Assembly: GCA_002390675.1 (NCBI GenBank)
Contig: DGPZ01000126.1
Span: 1 to 7,468, forward strand
Source: Deltaproteobacteria bacterium UBA4427
GTDB lineage: Bacteria > Myxococcota_A > UBA9160 > UBA4427
Reading direction: 5' to 3'
Length of the DNA: 7,468 nucleotides
The notes below the pieces were generated by a model. That model ran no database searches and had not been told where the DNA came from. It saw only the letters and a program-made list of their open reading frames with translations. The position numbers and the translations under genes were made by a program. Positions 7,393 through 7,468 of the stretch are shown here, piece by piece; position 1 is the first letter of the stretch; every line of letters starts with the position of its first letter.

Positions 7393-7468
7393 CGAACGTC
7401 CTTACCCGAGGTACAATCCCGGCCGCTATCCCGGCCACTGCCCGGAGGAACGTCGACGTCCTTCAGCG
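7389..7468 (-). CDS. C-terminal tail of an upstream gene (partial, frame uncertain)
   Basis: If the operon continues upstream, the frame best fitting the neighbours ends at TGA 7391-7389, overlapping the ligase ATG as ATGA like two other junctions here. It reads LKDVDVPPGSGRDSG at its start and ends KDVR. The segment LKDVDVPPGS resembles the last coil of left-handed beta-helix (hexapeptide-repeat) acyltransferases, but the residues after it do not. A second frame could end at TAG 7428-7426, leaving a 33-base gap. The third frame has an early TGA at 7465-7463 and then runs open to TGA 7384-7382. With fewer than 30 codons present, neither the frame nor the family is certain. Confidence 0.35.
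   Translation of the reverse strand, partial: LKDVDVPPGSGRDSGRDCTSGKDVR

Noticed and set aside
7450..7459. Perfect 10-base palindrome ACGTCGACGT
   Set aside because: Short, without flanking operator features or a second copy that I can see, and probably inside the tail of the upstream gene; expected by chance in GC-rich DNA.

Overview
The window looks like a fragment of a bacterial surface-polysaccharide (capsule, exopolysaccharide or O-antigen type) gene cluster. The organism cannot be named from the sequence. The DNA is moderately GC-rich, Shine-Dalgarno sequences are clear, and genes overlap by 1-4 bases. This suggests a Gram-negative bacterium such as a proteobacterium or a related phylum (inference). 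I see no rRNA, tRNA, CRISPR array, transposase or other mobile element.

All supported genes lie on the minus strand and read from the right edge to the left edge as one compact transcription unit. In transcription order they are: (a) the tail of an unidentified gene at the right edge (about 7389-7468); (b) a PaaK/CapK-type adenylate-forming ligase (7392-6001); (c) a DUF362 protein (6001-4505); (d) a two-domain oxidoreductase that fuses a medium-chain dehydrogenase to a Gfo/Idh/MocA dehydrogenase (4508-2358); (e) a sulfotransferase (2341-1451); (f) a multi-membrane-spanning polysaccharide flippase (1454-144); and (g) the first codons of another gene, possibly a glycosyltransferase (from 41 leftward off the edge). 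The junctions b/c, c/d and e/f share bases (TAATG, ATGA, GTGA), and d/e are 16 bases apart, so translation is probably coupled. No promoter or terminator is visible inside the window; both probably lie outside it.

Functionally, the flippase would move a lipid-linked glycan unit across the inner membrane. The sulfotransferase would add sulfate to a sugar or other hydroxyl group. The fused oxidoreductase, the DUF362 protein and the ligase look like a tailoring set acting on a sugar or an acyl substituent, but their chemistry in such clusters is not known to me. The most interesting point is this combination: an acyl-activating ligase, a DUF362 protein, a fused redox enzyme with no visible zinc ligands, and a sulfotransferase, all translationally coupled to a flippase. 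The two window edges also carry ambiguous reading frames that need flanking sequence to resolve.
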